Shown here piece by piece: positions 14,193 to 24,961 of a stretch of 64,000 nt of DNA. The stretch comes from Silanimonas sp. GTDB lineage: Bacteria > Pseudomonadota > Gammaproteobacteria > Xanthomonadales > Xanthomonadaceae. Where the stretch lies: positions 124,001-188,000 of the forward strand of contig JAGXTI010000014.1 of NCBI GenBank assembly GCA_018334015.1. Reading direction: 5' to 3'. Under the pieces are notes generated by a model. The model did not search any database. It worked only from the letters and a program-made list of their open reading frames with translations, and was not told where the DNA came from. The position numbers and the translations under genes were made by a program. Position 1 is the stretch's first letter, and each line of letters opens with the position of its first letter.

Positions 14193-14333
14193 AGCCAGAA
14201 GGTCTACGTCCACCCGTCCAAGCCCGGATACCTCAGCGTGCCCCACCCGAAGAAAGACCTTGGGGTGGGGCTGGTCAACAGGTTACTGAAGTCCGCGCGC
14301 CTGAACTTTCGCTCGTCTACAAAACTGGAATGA
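14193..14333 (+). pseudogene. HicA-type mRNA interferase toxin, C-terminal remnant
   Basis: Read in the same frame as the ATPase immediately after its stop, the sequence encodes 46 residues. They begin SQKVYVHPSKPGYLSVPHP, continue KKDLGVGLVNRLLKSARL and end at TGA after NFRSSTKLE. The block HPxKPG-x-VPHPKKDL-(x)-G-(x)-LLKxA-L is the hallmark C-terminal half of HicA toxins. The N-terminal half with the catalytic GSHH segment is missing (only Ser-Gln remains at its place), and there is no start codon or HicB antitoxin nearby. It is best read as a decayed toxin gene fused to the end of the ATPase region, beside tRNA-Phe, a common integration site. Functional expression is unlikely. Confidence 0.78.
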
Positions 14334-14384
14334 CGGCCCAACATTCGCTTTTCAGGGACTGAGTAGGGACTGGCGGCGCGAGCG

Positions 14385-14419
14385 CAAAGAAAAGGGCCTG
14401 CGATTTCTCGCAAGCCCTT
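14385..14419 (-). terminator. Intrinsic terminator of tRNA-Phe
   Basis: On the minus strand, directly downstream of the tRNA, AAGGGCTTGCGA pairs with TCGCAGGCCCTT across a GAAA tetraloop. It is followed by TTCTTT. This is a standard tRNA-gene terminator. Confidence 0.75.
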
Positions 14420-14427
14420 GATTGAAT

Positions 14428-14503
14428 TGGTGGCCAGGGAGGGAATCGAACCCCCGACACGGGGATTTTCAATCCCCTGCTCTACCGACTGAGCTACCTG
14501 GCC
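14428..14503 (-). tRNA. tRNA-Phe (anticodon GAA)
   Basis: A 76-nt cloverleaf on the minus strand. The acceptor stem GGCCAGG pairs with CCTGGCC. The D-arm is GCTCAGTCGGTAGAGC. The anticodon arm GGGGATTGAAAATCCCC carries GAA. The T-arm is GGGGGTTCGATTCCCTC. The 3' ACCA is encoded. A consensus promoter lies upstream and a hairpin terminator downstream. The 3' end faces the HicA remnant. Confidence 0.98.
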
Positions 14504-14546
14504 GATGCCTCGACGCAGCGCATTGGCGCGGCGGCGAAGAACCGCG

Positions 14547-14576
14547 ATTCTAGCAATGCCCGGGCCTGACCGGCAA
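14547..14576 (-). promoter_or_regulatory. sigma70 promoter of tRNA-Phe
   Basis: The minus strand carries TTGCCG, an 18-bp spacer and TAGAAT. The -10 is about 44 bp upstream of the mature tRNA 5' end. It is one of the clearest promoters in the window. Confidence 0.75.
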
Positions 14577-14691
14577 GCCGCTGGCGCGGCCTCGACAAGC
14601 CTTGCTGCGGCCTGAAGCCTGCGGCCTGCGGTCACCCGCCGCGAGGGCGCTGCGTGTTCTGATGATGGTGCCCAGACGGAGGATCCCAGCG

Positions 14692-15108
14692 ATGCGCCCG
14701 CTGCCTGATTCAAGACGTGCCTTGACGGTTCTCGCCTTGCTCCTGCTGACCGCTTGCGCAAGCACCGGGCCGGCGCAACGCGAGGCTGCCGCGTTGGCGC
14801 GCTTCGAGGCGGCGGCCGGCGAGCCGGTGGCGAATTTCCGGTTTTTCCGCTTGCAGGGCTTCACCGTGCTGGGCGAGCAGAGCCTGGTGGTCTGGACCGG
14901 CCCCAGCGATGCCTACCTGCTGCGGGTCGATGCGCCCTGCAACGAGTTGCGCTGGGCACCGAAGATCGGCCTGAGTTCCGGCTTCGGCCTGGTCTCGGCA
15001 CGCTTCGACCGCGTGCTGGCCGGGCACGACCGCTGCCGCATCACCGAGATCCGCCCGATCGACACCCGCGCCTTGCGCGCGGCAAGCGCTCAGGCTTCCG
15101 GCGCCTGA
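14692..15108 (+). CDS. DUF6491-type lipoprotein
   Basis: 138 residues from the ATG with GGAGG nine bases upstream. The signal [13 protein letters not shown] contains a lipobox (LTAC), so it is a lipoprotein. The mature domain shows [35 protein letters not shown] and a second Cys in [14 protein letters not shown]; the two Cys may form a disulfide. This matches the small DUF6491 family common in Lysobacterales, of unknown function (family name from memory). Its last 19 bp overlap the convergent yggX gene. Confidence 0.78.
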   Translation: MRPLPDSRRALTVLALLLLTACASTGPAQREAAALARFEAAAGEPVANFRFFRLQGFTVLGEQSLVVWTGPSDAYLLRVDAPCNELRWAPKIGLSSGFGLVSARFDRVLAGHDRCRITEIRPIDTRALRAASAQASGA

Positions 15109-15362
15109 TAACCGGCCGGTTTCTCGGCACCGCCGCCAAACAGGAACTTCTGCATCTCGCCTTCGAGGAAGGCGCGATGCGCGGGGTCGAGCGGCGAGAG
15201 CCGGTGCTCGTTGATCAACAGGGTCTGGTGCGCCAGCCATTCCTGCCAGGCCGGCGCACCGATGCTCTCGAAGATGCGCCGGCCCAGCGGCCCCGGCCAG
15301 GGGGCAAAGGCCAGCCCGGGGGCGCTGAGGCCGTGCTTGGCGCAGTGGACGGTTCGGTTCAT
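15090..15362 (-). CDS. yggX: Probable Fe(2+)-trafficking protein YggX
   Basis: 90 residues, the standard length. It begins [17 protein letters not shown] with the conserved early Cys, then [39 protein letters not shown] and [12 protein letters not shown], all family signatures. YggX protects Fe-S clusters and limits iron-driven oxidative DNA damage, and the enzyme it most naturally protects here is the Fe-S glycosylase MutY, whose stop overlaps its ATG (ATGA). The mutY-yggX pair is conserved across gammaproteobacteria. Confidence 0.96.
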   Translation of the reverse strand: MNRTVHCAKHGLSAPGLAFAPWPGPLGRRIFESIGAPAWQEWLAHQTLLINEHRLSPLDPAHRAFLEGEMQKFLFGGGAEKPAGYQAPEA

Positions 15363-16408
15363 GGCAGTGATTCCAGCAGTCGGCGGATCGGTCGGGGCAG
15401 GCCCAGGCTGTCGTAGTGTGCCGGTCCCACCCAGCGTTGGGTGGCCTCGCCGCGGGCTTTCGCTTCGCGCACTTCGTGCAGGCTCGGGTGCAGGTCCAGC
15501 CGGTAGTGGCTGAAGGCATGTTCGAAAGCGGGCAGGGCGCGGCCGGGCGCGGCACCGAGCCTGATGCGCAGGTGCTCGGCGGCTTGGGCATCGGTGGCTT
15601 CGGGCAGGCTCCAGAGCCCTTGCCAGACGCCTTTGCCCTCGCGGCGTTCCAGCAGTACGGCACCTTCGGAGTCGCGCAGCACCAGAAGATGGGCCTGTCG
15701 GGTCGGCAAAGGCTTCGCGGGGCGGCGCGCCGGGAGGCGTTCGACCTGATCGCTGGCCAAGGCGTGGCAGTCGCTGCGCAGCGGGCAGTCGCCGCAGCGG
15801 GGGCGGCGTGGCGTGCACAGGGTGGCGCCGAAATCCATCAGCGCCTGCGTGTAGTCGGCGAGCCGCTGTGTGGGCAGGCGGGCTTCGGCCGCGGTCTGCA
15901 GGCGGCGCTCCACGGCGGGGCTGCCGGGCCATCCGGTTTCGCCAAGATGCCGCGCCAGCAGGCGCCGGACATTGCCATCGAGAATAGCCTGCCGCTGCCC
16001 GTGGGCCTGGGCGAGGATCGCGGCGGCCGTGCTGCGGCCGATGCCGGGCAGGGCGGTGAGTGCTTCGAGCGTGTCGGGCAGCGCGCCCTCGTGCCGTTCC
16101 AGGCAGAGCCGGGCGGCCAGATGCAGGTTGCGGGCTCGCCGGTAGTAGCCGAGCCCCGACCACAGCGCCAGCACCTCGTCCTCGGTGGCCCTGGCGAGTG
16201 CCGGCAGCTCGGGGAAGCGGGCGATGAAGCGGTCGAAATAAGCCAGCACGGTCCGCACCTGGGTCTGTTGCAGCATGATCTCGCTGACCCAGACCCGGTA
16301 AGGCGTGCGCGGATGCTGCCAGGGCAGGTCGTGGCGGCCGTGCTGCTCGAACCAGGCCAGCAGGCGGGTGGCGAATTCGCCGCTGGCGGTGGCTTCGGGC
16401 GGGTTCAT
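15359..16408 (-). CDS. mutY: A/G-specific adenine DNA glycosylase MutY
   Basis: 349 residues. The HhH-GPD fold shows [16 protein letters not shown] with the catalytic Glu, [14 protein letters not shown] (hairpin), and [12 protein letters not shown] with the catalytic Asp. The [4Fe-4S] loop is [17 protein letters not shown] (C-x6-C-x2-C-x5-C). A C-terminal NUDIX-like domain for 8-oxoG recognition follows ([13 protein letters not shown]). It removes adenine mispaired with 8-oxoguanine. The ATG overlaps the stop of the AsmA-like gene and the stop overlaps yggX, both ATGA, giving an asmA-mutY-yggX unit as in pseudomonads. Confidence 0.97.
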   Translation of the reverse strand: MNPPEATASGEFATRLLAWFEQHGRHDLPWQHPRTPYRVWVSEIMLQQTQVRTVLAYFDRFIARFPELPALARATEDEVLALWSGLGYYRRARNLHLAARLCLERHEGALPDTLEALTALPGIGRSTAAAILAQAHGQRQAILDGNVRRLLARHLGETGWPGSPAVERRLQTAAEARLPTQRLADYTQALMDFGATLCTPRRPRCGDCPLRSDCHALASDQVERLPARRPAKPLPTRQAHLLVLRDSEGAVLLERREGKGVWQGLWSLPEATDAQAAEHLRIRLGAAPGRALPAFEHAFSHYRLDLHPSLHEVREAKARGEATQRWVGPAHYDSLGLPRPIRRLLESLP

Positions 16409-17487
16409 GGCGGTGCCGGATCGTCCATCGGAGCGCTCATGCCATCGTCGAGTTCGAGGCGCAGGCCTTCGAGGCGCAGGCCGTCGATCTCCAGCACCTC
16501 GCCCTGTGCCTGCATCCGCAGGGGCGGCAGCTGCGGGCGCTCGCGGGCGGTATGCCAAGCGAGCAGGGCACGCGGCACGAAGCGCAGTTCGGCGCCTGCC
16601 CCGGCGGTTCGCAGCTGCAGTTGCAAGGGCGCATCGAGGGCGTTCGGGCCGGATTGCGCGATCAGCAGCTGAATCGGATGGGCGGGGTCCAGAGGTGCCG
16701 GCAGCGGCGGCCAGGCCTCGGGCCAGCCGACCAGCTCGCCTTGCAGATCGGCCTGCCAGAGCGGCGCGAACTGCAGGCTGCCGGACCACTGCCCCTGCGG
16801 CAGCGGCGGCTCGCCATCGAAGCGGCTGTTGATCGCCAGCACGGCCTGCCGGTCGGGGCTGTCGTGCAACTCGCCATCGAGGACGAGGCGGAAGCGCGGG
16901 CCGGGGGCCGGCAGCGCCGCATACGCCGTCTCGCCGGTCGTGATCCGGCCTTCGACCTGCAGCCGCAGGCGCTGGCCCGGTGCGACGTCGGTCAGCTCGA
17001 TGGCGAGGCCGTGCAGGCGCAGGGCATCCTGCTGCCATTCGCCATCGACGATGCTCAGCCCTTCGATCACCGGCAGCGGGCCGGGCGCAGCGACCGGGCG
17101 TGCGGCCCACCAGCGGGCGAAGGCCCTGCCCTCGATCCGCGCGCCCTCGAGCTGCAGCGAGCTGATCCGCAGGCGGTCCTCGCGCAGGCCGGTCCAGGGC
17201 AGGACGAGTTCGAGCCGGTCGGCACGCAGCACGCTGCTGCCGTCGGGCAGCCGGGCTTGCAGACCCGGCAGGCTCAGTCGGGGCTGCGGTCGCCAGTGCA
17301 GCTGCGGCTCGCCCTCGATCCGCCAGTCGAGGCCGGTGGCGGTGCCGGCGCGATCCAGCAGCAGGGCGCTGATCCTTCGTGCATCGAACCACAGCGGCAG
17401 GGCCAGCAGCAGGCCCAGCACGGCAAGCACCAACAAACCCAGCGCGATCGCGGCGCGGCGCAGGCCACGGCGAGGCGGCGGGTTCAC
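16405..17487 (-). CDS. AsmA-like envelope protein (short form)
   Basis: 360 residues. One N-terminal membrane segment ([21 protein letters not shown]) is followed by the AsmA N-terminal pattern ([20 protein letters not shown], then [15 protein letters not shown]). The rest is beta-strand rich with repeated LxLxG-type strands. AsmA-family proteins span the periplasm and are implicated in lipid transport to the outer membrane. At 360 residues it is shorter than E. coli AsmA (about 617). Coupled by ATGA to ftsY upstream and mutY downstream. Confidence 0.8.
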   Translation of the reverse strand: MNPPPRRGLRRAAIALGLLVLAVLGLLLALPLWFDARRISALLLDRAGTATGLDWRIEGEPQLHWRPQPRLSLPGLQARLPDGSSVLRADRLELVLPWTGLREDRLRISSLQLEGARIEGRAFARWWAARPVAAPGPLPVIEGLSIVDGEWQQDALRLHGLAIELTDVAPGQRLRLQVEGRITTGETAYAALPAPGPRFRLVLDGELHDSPDRQAVLAINSRFDGEPPLPQGQWSGSLQFAPLWQADLQGELVGWPEAWPPLPAPLDPAHPIQLLIAQSGPNALDAPLQLQLRTAGAGAELRFVPRALLAWHTARERPQLPPLRMQAQGEVLEIDGLRLEGLRLELDDGMSAPMDDPAPP

Positions 17488-18449
17488 GTCGCCGGTCGCG
17501 CCGTGCTGGCGAGGTCGGGCAGCAGGGCGTCGATGAAGGCTTCGGGATCGAACTCGCGCAAGTCCTCCAGCCGCTCACCGAGACCGACGAAGCGGATCGG
17601 CAGGCCGAACTCGCGGGCCAGCGCGAACACCACACCGCCCTTGGCGCTGCCGTCGAGCTTGCTGACGACAAGGCCGCTGACCTTGACTACGGCGAGGAAC
17701 TGCCGGACCTGGTTGACCGCGTTCTGCCCGGTGGTGCCGTCGATCACCATAAGCACTTCGTGCGGCGCGCTGGCATCGAGCTTGGCCAGCACCCGGCCGA
17801 CCTTGCCCAGTTCGGCCATCAGGCCCTGCTGGGTGTGCAGACGACCGGCGGTGTCGGCGATCAGGAGGTCGAGCCCTCGCGATCGGGCCGTTTGCAGGGC
17901 ATCGAAGACGACGGCGGCGGCGTCGGCGTTCTGGCCCTGCGCCACCACGGTGACGCCGTTGCGTTCGCCCCAGACCTTGAGCTGCTCGACCGCGGCGGCG
18001 CGGAAGGTGTCGCCGGCGGCCAGCGCCAGCTTCAGGCCCTCACGCTGGTAGCGGTAGGCCAGCTTGCCGATGGTGGTGGTCTTGCCGGCGCCATTGACGC
18101 CGACGGTGAGGATGACGAAGGGGGCTTTGCTGGCATCGATGCGCAGCGGCTTGGCGACCGGTTCCAGCAGGGCGAGCAGGGCGGCGCGCAGGTGCTGCTG
18201 CAGGGCGGCCGAATCGGCGAATTCGCGGGCCTTGAAGCGCCGGCGCAGATCGCCCATCAGACCCTCGGTGGCGGCGACGCCGACATCGGAGGAGAGCAGC
18301 ACGGTCTCGATCTCGTCGAGCAGGGCATCATCGAGCCGCGGGTTGCCGGAAAACAGCCCGCGCAGGCCGGCGGCGAAACTGCTGCCGCTGAGTTTCTGCC
18401 ACCAGCCGGCGGTTTCCGCCGGGTTTTTTTTCTTGAACCAGTCGAGCAT
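17484..18449 (-). CDS. ftsY: Signal recognition particle receptor FtsY
   Basis: 321 residues, starting MLDWFKKKNPAE. An SRP54_N helical bundle is followed by the NG GTPase: G1 GVNGAGKTTTIGKLA, G2 DTFRAAAVEQL, G3 DTAGR, G4 SKLDGSAKGG, and the C-terminal GLGERLEDLREFDPEAFIDAL. The acidic A domain of E. coli FtsY is essentially absent, as in many short FtsY proteins. An eight-A run in codons 5-8 makes the KKK-N stretch. It docks SRP-ribosome complexes at the membrane. Divergent from rsmD with 68 bp between, as in E. coli. Confidence 0.97.
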   Translation of the reverse strand: MLDWFKKKNPAETAGWWQKLSGSSFAAGLRGLFSGNPRLDDALLDEIETVLLSSDVGVAATEGLMGDLRRRFKAREFADSAALQQHLRAALLALLEPVAKPLRIDASKAPFVILTVGVNGAGKTTTIGKLAYRYQREGLKLALAAGDTFRAAAVEQLKVWGERNGVTVVAQGQNADAAAVVFDALQTARSRGLDLLIADTAGRLHTQQGLMAELGKVGRVLAKLDASAPHEVLMVIDGTTGQNAVNQVRQFLAVVKVSGLVVSKLDGSAKGGVVFALAREFGLPIRFVGLGERLEDLREFDPEAFIDALLPDLASTARPAT

Positions 18450-18517
18450 CGTCGCGGCAGGGGCGCTGGAGTCGCGCACAATAGCCGCATGGTAACACCC
18501 GCCCCCGCAGCGATCCG

Positions 18518-19135
18518 ATGAGCCCGCGTCCACCGAAACCCGTGCCCGCCGCTTCCGCCGGCACGGGCCGCCCGCCGCTCGGCCAGGTCCGTATCATCGC
18601 TGGCCGCTGGCGCGGCTCGAAGCTGCCGGTGCTCGATCTGCCGGGCCTGCGCCCGAGCAGCGACCGTTTGCGCGAGACCCTGTTCAACTGGCTGCAGCCC
18701 GTTCTGCCCGGTGCCCGCGTGCTCGATCTGTTCGCCGGCAGCGGTGCACTCGGCTTCGAGGCGGCCTCACGCGGTGCCGCCCAGGTCGATCTGGTCGAGC
18801 AATCCGCCGCTGCCGTCACCGCCCTGCGGGCCTCGGCGCTGCGGCTGGCCGGCGATCCGCCGGAGGGCATCAGCGTCCATGCCGCCGATGCGCTGGCGTG
18901 GCTGGCCGACCCCGGGCGTGGGCCTTTCGATATCGCCTTTGTCGATCCGCCGTTCAATGCCGCGCTCTGGACCCCGGCGCTGGCCGCGTTGGCACCCCGT
19001 CTTGCTGCGGGGGCGTTCGTCCACGTCGAGTCGCCGAACGCACAAGCAGCCATCGTACCGGTGGGCTGGCGCCTGCACCGCGAAATCCGCAGCCGCGAGG
19101 CCCATCTCGGGCTGTACCGGGTCGAGCCGGCCTGA
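18518..19135 (+). CDS. rsmD: 16S rRNA (guanine(966)-N(2))-methyltransferase RsmD
   Basis: 205 residues. Signatures: VRIIAGRWRGSKLPV, LRPSSDRLRETLFNWL, the SAM-binding motif VLDLFAGSGALGFEA, and the catalytic DPPF in IAFVDPPFNAALW. It methylates G966 of 16S rRNA. It sits divergent from ftsY and just upstream of coaD, a conserved neighbourhood. Confidence 0.96.
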   Translation: MSPRPPKPVPAASAGTGRPPLGQVRIIAGRWRGSKLPVLDLPGLRPSSDRLRETLFNWLQPVLPGARVLDLFAGSGALGFEAASRGAAQVDLVEQSAAAVTALRASALRLAGDPPEGISVHAADALAWLADPGRGPFDIAFVDPPFNAALWTPALAALAPRLAAGAFVHVESPNAQAAIVPVGWRLHREIRSREAHLGLYRVEPA

Positions 19136-19165
19136 ATTGCTACACTCGCGCAAGGATCCGCCTGA

Positions 19166-19672
<507 letters not shown>

Positions 19673-19698
19673 TCCAACAACGTCCTCCGGAGAACCCC

Positions 19699-20500
<802 letters not shown>

Positions 20501-20501
<1 letters not shown>

Positions 20502-22279
20502 TGCCGCGTGTTCCGACCCCGTCCTGGCGCTGTCTGCCGGCCCTGCTGCTCGGATCGGCGCTGCTGGCGCTGCCGGTGGCCTTCGCGCGCGCGCCGGAGG
20601 CCCCTGCGCCGGTCGCCGGAACCTCCGTCCACGACGCAGCACTTGGTCGTCCGCAGGGGGCGGCGATCGCCAGTGCCCATGCCGAGGCCACCGCGGCCGG
20701 CATGGCGGTGCTGCGGGCCGGAGGCAACGCCTTCGACGCGGCGGTGGCGGTTTCGGCCACCTTGGGCCTCGTTGAGCCTGAGAGCTCCGGCCTCGGCGGG
20801 GGCGGCTTCTTCCTGCTGCGCCGTGCCAGCGACGGCCACACCGTGTTCATCGACGCCCGCGAGCGGGCACCGCTGGCCGCCACCCGCGACATGTACCTCG
20901 ATCCCGCCACCGGCCAGCCGAAGCCGCGCGCCACCATCGACGGCGCTCTGGCGGCGGCGATCCCCGGCCAGCCGGCGGCCCTTGTCCATGTCGCCGAGAA
21001 CTTCGGCCGTCTGCCCCTGCGCGAGTCGCTGGCGCCGGCCATCCGCTTGGCCGAGCGCGGCTGGCGCTTTGGCGAGAAGAACCTCGCCATGCTCGGCTGG
21101 CGCAAGGAGGCCTTGCGTGCCGACCCGGGTGCCGCTGCTTTGTTCCTGGTCGATGGCGAGGCGCCGCGGCTCGGTGCGCGGATGCGCAACCCCGATTACG
21201 CGGCCACGCTGCGGCTGCTCGCCGAGTACGGCCACGACGGCTTCTACCGCGGCCCGATGGCTCAGCGCCTGGTCGATGCGGTGCGCGCCGCGGGCGGCAT
21301 CTGGACGCTCGACGACCTCGCACAGTACCGCGTGGTCGAGCGCAGGCCGCTGGTGTTCCAGCATCGCGGCATGAGCATCGTCACCGCACCGCCGCCGTCC
21401 TCGGGCGGCATCGCTCTGGCGCAGACCCTGCAGATCCTCGACGGCTACGACTGGGCGGCCAAGAACCCCACGCAGCGCCTGCACCTGCGGGTCGAGGCCA
21501 TGCGTCGCGCCTACCGCGACCGTGCCGTGTACCTGGGCGATCCCGACTTCGTCACCGTGCCGGTCGAACGGCTGGTGCATCCGGCCTACGCCGCCGGGCT
21601 GCGCGCCGGCATCCACCTGCAGCGGGCCACCCCGAGCGATCTGCTGCCCGGCATCGCCGCGCTGCCCGAGCGTCCCGACACCACGCATTTTTCCATCGTC
21701 GATGCCGAGGGCAACCTGGCCGCCGTCACCCAGACGGTCAACCTGCCCTTCGGCAATGCCATGGTGGTGCCGGGCACCGGTTTCCTGCTCAACAACGAAA
21801 TGGACGATTTCTCGATCAAGCCCGGCGTTCCCAACGCCTTTGGCCTGGTCGGCAAAGAGGCCAACGCCATCGAGCCGGGCAAGCGCCCGCTGTCGTCGAT
21901 GACGCCCACCCTGGTGATCGGCCCGGAGCGGGTGGCGGTGATCGGCACGCCGGGCGGCAGCCGCATCATCAGCATGGTGATCCAGGCCCTGCTCGACTTC
22001 GAGGCCGGGGCGGATGCCCGGGCCATCGTCGCGGCCCCCCGGCTGCACCACCAGTACCTGCCGGATCACATCCTGGTCGAGCCGGGTTCGCTCGATCCCG
22101 CCATCCGCGCCGCGCTCGAGGCCAAGGGCCACACCGTCAAGGAGGAGACGCGCAGCTGGGGCAACATGCAGGTGGTGATCTGGCACCGTGCCGACGGCCG
22201 CACCGAGGCCGGCGCCGACCCGCGCTGGGAAGCCGTCGGCAAGGGGGCCACCAGCGAAGCCGGAGGGATCTTCCGATGA
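20501..22279 (+). CDS. ggt: Gamma-glutamyltransferase
   Basis: 592 residues. An N-terminal signal peptide ([18 protein letters not shown]) directs it to the periplasm. Family landmarks: [48 protein letters not shown]. The autoprocessing site is at [15 protein letters not shown], where Thr394 should become the N-terminal nucleophile of the small subunit. [12 protein letters not shown] and [12 protein letters not shown] are the substrate-binding segments. It cleaves glutathione and gamma-glutamyl amides. Start overlaps the ferredoxin stop; stop overlaps the MBL gene start (ATGA). Confidence 0.95.
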
Positions 22280-23157
22280 ACACGCGGCTGTGGTCGGTGA
22301 TGGGCAATTCGCAACGCCTCGATGGCGGTGCCATGTTCGGCAATGTGCCGCGGGCGATGTGGCAGCAATGGATCGAGCCCGATGCGGCGCACCGCATCCC
22401 GCTCGCCTGCCGGGCCCTGCTGGCGCGCGATCTCGCCGGTAAAACGGTGCTGTTCGAGGCCGGCATCGGCGCCTTCTTCGAGCCGAAACTGCGGGAGCGC
22501 TTCGGCGTGGTCGAAAGCCGGCATGTGCTGCTCGATTCGTTGGCCGAGGCCGGCGTCGGGCACGAGGACATCGACCTCGTGGTGCTCTCGCACCTGCATT
22601 TCGACCACGCCGGCGGCCTGCTGGCGGCCTGGGCCGAGGGCGAGCCGCCGCGCCTGCTGTTCCCCAATGCCCGCTTCCTGGTCGGTGCCGCGCACTGGGC
22701 CCGTGCCCACACGCCACACCCGCGCGACCGCGCCAGCTTCATCCCCGAGCTGGTCGGCCTGCTCGAATCGAGCGGCCGCCTCGAACTGGTCGATGGCCCG
22801 CACAGCTCCAGCCTTGGCGAGGCCGTGCGCTTCCATTTCAGCGACGGCCACACGCCGGGCCTGATGCTCTCCGAGATCGTCGGCAAGGACGGTCGTGGCG
22901 GCGTGCTGTTCTGTGCCGACCTGATTCCCGGCCGACCCTGGGTGCACCTGCCGGTGACCATGGGCTACGACCGTTCGCCCGAACTGCTGATCGACGAGAA
23001 GCGCCGCCTGCTCGACGAGATGCGCACCCGCGGCGTGCGTCTGTTCTTCACCCACGACCACGGCTGTGCCATGGCCGGCGTGGACTGCGACGCGAAGGGC
23101 CGCTACGGCCCGATCGATGCGCAGGCCAGGCTCGATGGCCTGCCCTTGGCCGCCTGA
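22276..23157 (+). CDS. MBL-fold metallo-hydrolase
   Basis: 293 residues without a signal peptide. The zinc motif is [12 protein letters not shown], with later ligands probably in [13 protein letters not shown] and FFTHDHG. This is the glyoxalase II / lactonase-like branch of the metallo-beta-lactamase superfamily; the substrate is not readable. Translational coupling to gamma-glutamyltransferase hints at a role in glutathione-derived thiol metabolism (inference). Confidence 0.9.
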   Translation: MNTRLWSVMGNSQRLDGGAMFGNVPRAMWQQWIEPDAAHRIPLACRALLARDLAGKTVLFEAGIGAFFEPKLRERFGVVESRHVLLDSLAEAGVGHEDIDLVVLSHLHFDHAGGLLAAWAEGEPPRLLFPNARFLVGAAHWARAHTPHPRDRASFIPELVGLLESSGRLELVDGPHSSSLGEAVRFHFSDGHTPGLMLSEIVGKDGRGGVLFCADLIPGRPWVHLPVTMGYDRSPELLIDEKRRLLDEMRTRGVRLFFTHDHGCAMAGVDCDAKGRYGPIDAQARLDGLPLAA

Positions 23158-23181
23158 CCCCCCAACCCCGGAGCTCATGCC

Positions 23182-23574
23182 ATGCGATCGAACATCACCA
23201 CCGCCCTTGCGTTCGCCCTGCTGCTCGCCACGGCACCGGCGCTTGCCCAGCATTTCGGTGCTCCGATGCCGACCGGCGAGGCCCTGCCGGTGGCGCAGGC
23301 CCTGACCCAGGCCGAAGCCCTCGAGGGCCAGGCGGTCAAGCTGCAAGGCCGGATCACCGAGGTCTGCCAGAGAACCGGCTGCTGGGTGGTCCTCGATGCC
23401 GACGGCACGCCGGTGCGGGTCCGCACCGAGCACGAGTTTTTCGTGCCCAAGGATGCGAGCGGGCAGGCCCTGGTGCACGGCACCTGGCGGGCTGCGCCCC
23501 AGCCCGCCGATGCGCCGGCCGACGCCGCGCCGCAGTGGCAGGTGATCGCCAGCGCCATCACCATCCTGCCCTGA
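23182..23574 (+). CDS. DUF4920 secreted protein (OB-fold type)
   Basis: 130 residues with a signal peptide ending at APALAQ. The mature domain is LEGQAVKLQGRITEVCQRTG then CWVVLDADGTPVRVRTEHEF, the DUF4920 signature with a conserved Cys pair (VCxxxGCW). It resembles OB-fold periplasmic proteins and may bind a metal or cofactor; its function is not established. 24 bp downstream of the MBL gene. Confidence 0.83.
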   Translation: MRSNITTALAFALLLATAPALAQHFGAPMPTGEALPVAQALTQAEALEGQAVKLQGRITEVCQRTGCWVVLDADGTPVRVRTEHEFFVPKDASGQALVHGTWRAAPQPADAPADAAPQWQVIASAITILP

Positions 23575-23620
23575 GCGGCGTCCGCCCGGGCTTGCGCTGA
23601 GGCCGGCGCAAACCGGCCGA

Positions 23621-24961
23621 TCAGCCCCAGTCCTCGCGCAGCACGCGGCCCAGTGCGGTGACGTCGACCGCCAAGGGCATGGCATGCGACGGTCGTGCCA
23701 GCAGGGCGGCAAAAGCGGGTGGCGGAGCTGGTGCCGAAGCCAACAGCGGCCCGGTCACGTCAAGGAACTTGCCAGCATGCGCGGTGGCGGTGACCGCCCA
23801 ATCGCGGCGGTCGCCGGCGCTGCGCAGATCCTCCAGCACCGCCAGACCGCAGGCACTGTGCGGGCAGGGGGCGACCCCGTGCCGGGCCTCGGCGGCAGCG
23901 ATCGTGGTGCGGATGCGGGCATCGTCGATGCGCCGCACCCCGACCAGGCTGCGCGCCACTGCCGCATCGCCGCCGGCCAGCCAGAGCAGCCGCTCGACAT
24001 TGCTTGGTGCGCCGACATCCATGGCGTTCGCCAGCGTGGGGATGGCGTCGCGGCCCCGGTAGGGCGCGCCCTCGAAGAACTCGGCCAGCGTCGGGTTGGC
24101 ATTGGTGGCCAGCATCACCTCACCGATTGGCAGGCCCATCGCACGGGCGAACAGAACCGCCAGCGCGTGGCCGAGGTTGCCGCTCGGGATGATGAAGTTC
24201 AGCTTGTGCCCATGCCGACGCTGGAAGCGCAGCGCGTGCAGGGCGGGCCAGGCCATCTGCGGCAGCAGCCGGCCGAGGCTGATCGAATTGGCAGTCAAGA
24301 GCGGTACGTCGGCGCGCAGCCGGGCATCGCCCAGCGCCGCTTTGACCAGCCGCTGGCAGTCATCGAAACTGCCGGCCACCCGCAGCGCCCGCACGTTGCC
24401 GCCGAACGCACCGAGCGAATGCGTCTGCGCCGGCGAGACCTTGCCGTCCGGATAGAGGATCAGCACCCGGAAACCGGCACGGCCGTGGAAGGCCGCACCG
24501 ACCGCTGCGCCGGTGTCGCCGGAGGTGGCGACCAGCACGGTCTGCGGCGGCGCATCGGCTGTGCGCAGCGTAGCCAGCGAGGCGGCGAGGAAGCGCGCGG
24601 CGAGGTCCTTGAAAGCCGCGGTGGGGCCGTGGAAGAGCTCGATCCAGTGGTCGCCCGGAACACGCAGCGGCAGCAGCGGGATGTCGAAGCTCGCCGCTTC
24701 GCCACAGATCGCCTCGAGCCGCGTGGTCAAGTCGTCGGCACCGAGCAAGGGGCGCAGCAGGGCGGCGAGCGTGCCGGCAAGGTCGGTATCGGGGATGGTG
24801 GCCAAGCCCGCCGGGTCGAAGCCCGGCAGCCGTTCCGGCACGTACAGGCCGCCATCGGCAGCGAGCCCGGCACCGAGTGCCGCACTGAAGGGCAGGGCGG
24901 GCGAGGCCCCGCGGGTCGAGACGTAGCGGGCGGCGAGAGCTTCGGCAGGCGAGGCGATCAT
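23621..24961 (-). CDS. thrC: Threonine synthase ThrC
   Basis: 446 residues. It begins MIASPAEALAARYVSTRGAS. The PLP lysine is in FHGPTAAFKDLAARFLA. The phosphate loop is VATSGDTGAAVGAAF. The long-chain signature LNFIIPSGNLGHALA and ATNANPTLAEFFEG are present. It converts O-phosphohomoserine to threonine. The ATG overlaps the thrB stop (ATGA), so it is translated with homoserine kinase. Confidence 0.97.
   Translation of the reverse strand: MIASPAEALAARYVSTRGASPALPFSAALGAGLAADGGLYVPERLPGFDPAGLATIPDTDLAGTLAALLRPLLGADDLTTRLEAICGEAASFDIPLLPLRVPGDHWIELFHGPTAAFKDLAARFLAASLATLRTADAPPQTVLVATSGDTGAAVGAAFHGRAGFRVLILYPDGKVSPAQTHSLGAFGGNVRALRVAGSFDDCQRLVKAALGDARLRADVPLLTANSISLGRLLPQMAWPALHALRFQRRHGHKLNFIIPSGNLGHALAVLFARAMGLPIGEVMLATNANPTLAEFFEGAPYRGRDAIPTLANAMDVGAPSNVERLLWLAGGDAAVARSLVGVRRIDDARIRTTIAAAEARHGVAPCPHSACGLAVLEDLRSAGDRRDWAVTATAHAGKFLDVTGPLLASAPAPPPAFAALLARPSHAMPLAVDVTALGRVLREDWG

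Noticed and set aside
12723-14246. A 507-codon minus-strand frame opposite the P-type ATPase
   Set aside because: It is His/Arg/Gln-rich low-complexity translation typical of antisense frames in G+C-rich genes.
14428-14503. tRNA-Phe as one end of an intact genomic island
   Set aside because: No integrase, second copy of the tRNA 3' end or foreign-composition block was seen, so only a scar is claimed.
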